NCBI GenBank assembly: GCA_023512835.1 | Contig: CM042092.1 | Coordinates: 2,319,293-2,383,292 of the forward strand | Direction: 5' to 3' | Origin: Taxillus chinensis | Taxonomy: Eukaryota > Streptophyta > Magnoliopsida > Santalales > Loranthaceae | DNA: 64,000 nt | Part shown: positions 59,082 to 64,000 of the stretch, in pieces | Position numbering within the stretch: the stretch's first letter is position 1 | How the letters are laid out: each line of letters opens with the position of its first letter | The notes under the pieces: model-generated | Told to the model about the DNA's origin: nothing | The model's input: only the letters and a program-made list of their open reading frames with translations | Databases searched by the model: none | Translations under genes and position numbers: made by a program

Positions 59082-59087
59082 TTTATT
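59082..59087 (-). terminator. polyadenylation signal for the MsrB gene
   Basis: AATAAA on the minus strand, about 150 bases past the stop codon. The two convergent genes thus have separate but close 3' ends (58.7 and 59.1 kb). Confidence 0.45.
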
Positions 59088-59235
59088 GACATTAATCCAT
59101 TACAATCACGAAGGGCTCCACTAAACCAAATCAAAGATGCTCCATGCTTCCATTTACAATTATGCAAGTACGAGGAGATTCCCTTATTGCATGCCATGCA
59201 CTGCCACTACATGACTACAGCCCTCCCAATGGCTT

Positions 59236-60527
59236 TCACTGGGAAGTAAGATTTGCCGGAACGAACTTGACTGAAACACTGTTGACACAGTGGCGTTCAT
59301 CTGTAGGCGTTTTGAACCCCTCCCCTTTAAAGACATGGCCTAAATGCCCACCACAGGCGGCACATGTAATCTCAGTCCTGCGGCCATCTGGGTCGGGCTG
59401 CAAACAAAATGTGTCAAGTTATTGGTTCACATAAAAACCACCAATTTACCAATACAACAGACAACTATAACATAAATCATAAGTTAAACCCTATATAGTT
59501 GACAAAATGCGATAAAAAAACTTAACACTTCGGTTGATTGCTCCAGGGAGGCCATCAAAGAAAGATGGCCAGCCGCAGCCGGAGTTGAATTTGGTTGTGG
59601 ACCTGTAGAGAGGAGTGCCACAACCAGCACAGTCATAGACGCCTTCAGCAAAGAACTTATTGTATTCTCCAGTTCCTTTCAGCCTGTATTGCACTAAAAA
59701 CTCAACATAATCCATAATCTATAATGCCATTTCAATAATGTTGTTAGATTTTGTTTAAATTTTCGTTATTTGTTTTTATTTTTTATTCTTTGTTGACATT
59801 AGTTAAATTTGTTCCCGTATATTGGAAGTGCAATCTAAAATGAAACATTGTTTTAATATTTTCCATTTTGTGTTAAAAAATGTTTTTGCCAAACAGTTTT
59901 TTTTTTCAACCTTCAAAATCAAAACACAAAAAATGACCAAAACTAGCGACAATACTAAACATTCAATAAGCTTATCAGTTTTTGTTCTTGAATTTTGTTT
60001 GAAAGAATACATTTAGCAAACTGTTATTATTTTTTGTGTTTCCAAGTAGCATGACTCAAAGGTACTCCAAAACAATACTTTACTACTTTTATCTTAAAAT
60101 TCTGTTCAAAAATGTTTGTCACCTTCACTAGGCATTTTTATTTTAGTATTGAACGCCACCTAAATAAATATGTGCTCACAATCAAGTAAACAAATATAAG
60201 TATCACAGATCCTCATTGACAGTGAACTTTCTTATGTAATTTTGTGATGATACAATTCCACATCCCATGGATGGGGAAAAAAAAACCAACTGAAAGGTTG
60301 AGACCGACAAACTAGAGCCAAACCCATCAAACAAAACAATCAATATAACTACCAAAATGAAAAACAACGAATCAAAAGCATATGAAAATGTTACAGGTTT
60401 GAAAGAGCGAGAAAAGGGCAAAACGAGATTACTCGGTGCCCTTCCGGCGGAGAATTCGAAACTGCTCAGGAGAGAGGATCACCCGCCACTCTTCCTCTGA
60501 CTTCTCTACCACAATCGGTGAAGCCAT
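59236..60527 (-). CDS. MSRB5: peptide methionine-R-sulfoxide reductase B, cytosolic type, 137 aa
   Basis: Minus-strand exons are 60,527-60,433, 59,683-59,527 and 59,397-59,236. All junctions are GT-AG, 414 nt in total. The enzyme reduces the R epimer of methionine sulfoxide in proteins using thioredoxin. The zinc site is two CxxC pairs, Cys50/Cys53 ('[11 protein letters not shown]') and Cys96/Cys99 ('[13 protein letters not shown]'). The catalytic Cys121 is in '[13 protein letters not shown]'. Substrate-site residues are in '[10 protein letters not shown]', which also has the second Cys. The N-terminus '[26 protein letters not shown]' begins straight into the MsrB domain, with no transit or signal peptide, as in the cytosolic plant MSRB group. 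The symbol follows that group, and the exact paralogue number is not certain. The gene is convergent with the COA4-like gene. Confidence 0.92.
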
Positions 60528-61784
60528 GGCTATGCAAACTACAAGTTTCTCGGTAACAATGAAACAGACCAACTTATCATTTTCTGGGAAATGAACTTGC
60601 CCGTAAATTGGAGTAGGAGAGAGTTGGATTCCTGAGCAAGGCCATCTCAGGCAATGATTTCAATTCAATTAATTTTTTATAAATTTAAGTGGAAAATATT
60701 TAAATTTTAATAAATTAATTTTAATTTATTTATTTTTTAAATTTTTTCTAATTGAATTCACTCAAAATTTTACTGGCATATAATACGTGAATATTTAATT
60801 TAACGGTTAATTTTTAAAACAAAAATCATCAAAGTATGAAATACGCAGATCACTACGGTAGTGAGATAGTCTTGCTCACCAACGAATTTAAACTCGACGT
60901 AAGGAGATTTATGAGAAAAAATAAAGGAGTGGGAGGGAGATATTTGTGAGGAGCGCTAGGTAAAGCCTTCATGCAAGCCCGTTATATGTGCGGAAGAGCA
61001 TGTGGCTCTTCAAATTGCACCCAAACCCTAATTTTCAAATTATTATTATTTCAAATAATGACCTTTTAAATTTTAGATTTTTTTATTTAATTAAAGTTAT
61101 GCCTTATTTTCTCTATTGCTCCAACATCACTTTTTTGCTACACCTCTACCGTTAAATAGTCCAAAAAACCATATTCTCTTCCTCCTCTATCGCTCTCAAA
61201 AACCTCTCACCACCCTCCCCCTCACCATCTTCTCTACCTCACGTTGCTCCTCTTTTGCTGCTACCACTCCTCTGGTGACCTTGCTGTCACCCCTCCTCCA
61301 ATCCTTCGCTCACCCCCTTTGTAAATCACCAGATCGACTAGTGTTCATCCCTTTGGCCTCTGCCTCTACGACCACCCACGCAGCTGCCTAAATAAATTGT
61401 CGGACCAGGAGGTTGTTGATCGCCCCGGCCGCTGCCTCTACCATCACCCCCACTGCTGGCACTATAAATCACTAGACAAACATTGTACTCGATCTATTAG
61501 TCATATGAGAAGGGAGACAAAGAGGCATGGGAGAGAAAATCAAGAAAATAATATATTGTTATGTGGAGAGTAAATAGTGACTTTTTATTTCTGAAGAGTT
61601 ACTGTAGTAATTTTTAAATGTAGAGAGTGAGATAAAGAGCTAGTTAGAGCTAAATTTTAGCATATGACTTTTTATTTATAGGTAATGAAGAGCCTGTTGG
61701 AGTTACTCTAAGTATTAATTCAAGTAAGTGCTTGAAAGTCCACTGCTCCAATATGTTTTAATATACTCGAATTCTTCTTAAGTA
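60528..61784. other. upstream of MsrB: dispersed repeat and a MITE-like stretch
   Basis: 60,660-60,905 resembles 47,350-47,690. A pyrimidine-rich, ORF-like stretch at 61,116-61,391 is low in complexity (Ser/Thr/Leu/Pro) with no domain. 61,480-61,720 ends in a 'gttggagttactctaag' motif like the right end of the Tourist-type MITEs here. No gene is seen. Confidence 0.45.
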
Positions 61785-62049
61785 AGTGTGATTTGAATAT
61801 GCTAAATTTTTCCTTCTTTAAGAAGTAAGTATGACTTTAATGTTGTGTTTGAATATAAGTTACGTTTGAAAATGTATATCTTGAAAAAAAATCCCGTTTG
61901 AGCAGTAAATATGATTTGAATATGCTTGAATTCTTCCTGTTCAAACAATAAGTATGATTTGGTCGTGGTGCTTAAATACAAGTTTTGCTCGAAAATGTAT
62001 CTGCATTATTCGAAAAAATCCTATTTAAGCAGTAAATATGATTTGAATA
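61785..62049 (+). repeat. tandem repeat, about 130-bp unit
   Basis: Units share 'agtaagtatgatttgaatatgct', then 'gtgtttgaatataagtt' or 'gtgcttaaatacaagtt', then 'cgaaaatgtat' and 'aaaatcccgtttgagcag' or 'aaaatcctatttaagcag'. At least two full units and parts of others are seen. The solo LTR inserted in the last unit. Confidence 0.7.
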
Positions 62050-63988
62050 TGTAATGACCCGTGTTTGGGGTTCTGACAGTTAACCATGTGATGGAGTGCA
62101 CACTTAGGGATGTGAATATCAGTACGACGACATATGTGTCGAATATAGAGTTTTAATTGTGAATGAGCCTGATTTAGAGTCGGAGCCCCGAAAGGGTAAT
62201 TTTGGAATTTTTGTGGTATGGTCGGGTGACTTTATATTTGTGGTCTTATTTAGAAAAACAAATCTCAGTACAGTGATGTACTCGTCAAACGGAGCGTTTT
62301 GACAGTAATTGGGCTTAATTTTGAGTCAGAACCCTGTGAGGGTAATTTTGATATTTTAATGAATTAAATGTGAAAAGGTATAAATAAGGCAGTGAAAACC
62401 CAAATCCCTAACTGTTATATGTGCTTGCCTTTCTAGAGAGAGAAAGAGGAGAGGAGAAAACGAAATTGACGATCCGGAGCTCAAATTGACCAAAGTCGAG
62501 GTAGGGATTCATTCTTCTCACTCCTATGTCATTGATTATGCTTGATAGAGTAGCTAAAACATGTGAATTAACTCTCAATTCGTGAAATTGGAAGTATGAA
62601 CCCTAGAGTCTGAGAAACTCAATTTATGTTATTTTGGTATGAATTGATGTTATTTTGGTAGCCTAAGATGGCTAGGATGAGTTAGAAAGCCATTTTTGGG
62701 ATGAATTAGTGTTTAAAAATGGAGGTTTAACGGGTATAATTGGGTTTTGGGATGAAATCGAAAAGAACGCTGTCGACAGTTCGCGACTGGGGAACTACTC
62801 ATGGCTAGCTTCGAGTATAGCTTCGAACAGAGCTTCGAGCAGGAGTCTCGAGCAGAGTGTAGCATCGAGCATAGGTTCAAGCAGGGTGTCTTGAGCAGTT
62901 GGGCAGTGCAGTTCTGGTGTAGTTCCAGTTTCACTGGACTGGACATTTACATTGTAACTATTATGCCTAAGTATACTTAAGTTATAATATAAATAAGGAA
63001 ATACCCCCCATTTGGATTCAAAGAAAAATACTAGAAAATCAAATTTCTACTCCTTCAAAATGTGAAAAATGAGATTTAGTGTAAAATCTCAGAAATATGC
63101 AGTTTTTCGTAATGGTAACTTTTTGAAAAGTGGGGTTAGACCTCTCAAAAAAATCCTCAAAAATCAGATTATCTTAGTTATGGTATGGGGAGCCAATGCT
63201 GAGACATTTTATTTCAAGAAAATAGTTTTTACGAAAATCCTCTCTCTTGGTCAAGACATGAAAATAGATTTGTGAAAACTGGCCTCTGTTATAGAGAGAG
63301 AGTTATGTGGGCCTGCGAGGCTACTGTTGAGGGCCTGAGAGGTGAGATTTGTTTGAAGCCTAAGAGGCTACTGTACCTGAGAGGTAATAATATATCTGAG
63401 AGGTAATACTGTCCATGAGAGGTAATACTATACCTGCGAGGTAATATTATGCCTGAGAGGCAATGCTGTGCCTGAGGGATAGTACTATGCCTGGGGGGCA
63501 ACATGATGCCTGAGAGGCAATGTTTGAGATTACTTGGGAGATTTTCTTTGATTTTAATGTGTGTACATGATTGAGTTGGTGATGTATATGTAGCATTACA
63601 CGAGCACATGCCTACACGAGTTTATGAGTTGGGATGGGTCGGGGTAGACAGTTTCCTCCCGGGGTGTGGTTGCTCACCCTTTCGTTGTGTTTGTTTTTGT
63701 TTGTTTCGGGACGAGGGGGGGGGGGGGTCCCCCGTAGGTGAAGACCTTGTGTGTATTTGTTTGTTTTATTGGTTTGTAGAAACTAACTCCATGGGGGAAA
63801 GAACATATATGTATGTATGTTTGTATTGTGCTTTGAAATAAGATTTCTATATATGTATGATATGATTTACAAACGACACCCGTGCTAAGGTCTCTTTCTT
63901 GGTGTTCTCACCAACCCCTTGTCTCTTCGGGTGCGGACATGGAGATTCACTAACCGGTTTCTGCAGGTCAGAAATATGAGGCATGACA
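62050..63988 (+). mobile_element. complete solo LTR (Tekay/Del-like Ty3), 1,939 bp
   Basis: It starts TGTAATGACCCG and ends GAGGCATGACA. The exact 5-bp duplication GAATA flanks it (62,045-62,049 and 63,989-63,993). Deleting it restores 'atttgaatatgcttaa', which matches the tandem-repeat unit it interrupts. Inside are a TATA box (TATAAATAAGG near 62,380), a (GA)-rich leader, a donor-like GAGGTAGGG near 62,499, and an AT-rich block at 62,940-63,090 close in sequence to 22,640-22,800 of the other copy. A minisatellite lies near 63,300, a 'GCTCACCC' motif at 63,671, and a G-run at 63,714-63,728. Confidence 0.88.
63311..63522 (+). repeat. minisatellite inside the solo LTR
   Basis: About ten degenerate units of roughly 20 bp with the core 'cctgagaggtaatactat' or 'cctgagaggcaatgctgt'. 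The copy at 21,610-23,827 has different short repeats at the same relative place ('gcaggctgagtcctgatg'), so this part of the LTR turns over fast. Confidence 0.75.
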
Positions 63989-64000
63989 GAATATGCTTAA

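Noticed and set aside
61116..61391. 91-aa ORF rich in Ser, Thr, Leu and Pro
   Set aside because: A pyrimidine-rich low-complexity stretch with no splice context or recognisable domain, next to repeat ends.
1..64000. CRISPR array or prokaryotic-type operon
   Set aside because: No regularly spaced identical repeats, no Shine-Dalgarno-led gene series. Introns and plant transposons show a nuclear plant genome.

Overview
This window is plant nuclear DNA. The genes have GT-AG introns, and the intergenic DNA is very AT-rich and packed with plant transposon families. The products (plastid PPDK, a MIP1/RF298-type RING ligase, plant-type MsrB, a plant PNRC-motif protein) point to a eudicot. I cannot name the species.

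Layout: 1-10.2 kb is repeats: the tail of an LTR, a Tat/Athila-type Ty3 remnant on the minus strand, and a 2.2 kb hAT-type element with an exact 8-bp target duplication and a GC-rich TRIM-like insert inside it. A single-exon PNRC-motif gene lies at 10.45-11.0 kb (+). From 11 to 25 kb there is AT-rich DNA, Tourist-like MITEs, a dead PIF/Harbinger element with convergent transposase and ORF1 remains, a FAR1/MULE fragment, and a Ty1/copia element split by a solo LTR.

From 26 to 60.5 kb there is a gene-rich block. In order: a DNase I-like (EEP) protein (-, 4 exons), a SpoU/TrmH methyltransferase (-, 4 exons), pyruvate phosphate dikinase (-, 20 exons, 968 codons, every junction in frame), an RF298/MIP1-like RING E3 ligase (-), a tiny twin-CX9C COA4-like protein (+, 3 exons, 70 aa, no exon long enough to stand out as an ORF), and a cytosolic-type MsrB (-, 3 exons). 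I assembled each from conserved protein sequence plus splice sites. PPDK intron 4 (5.8 kb) holds a hAT MITE, a decayed Ty3 element, a copia-type LTR piece, a mitochondrial nad4 fragment and a large foldback.

From 60.5 kb to the end there are tandem and dispersed repeats and a second complete solo LTR (62,050-63,988), with its empty site recoverable from the flanks.

The genes do not form a pathway. PPDK links pyruvate and PEP; COA4-like acts in the mitochondrial intermembrane space; MsrB repairs oxidised methionine; the SpoU protein probably modifies RNA. The most informative structures are the COA4-like gene, the dual-start and GC-AG features of PPDK, and the datable nested insertions. I see no CRISPR array and no wholly new system.
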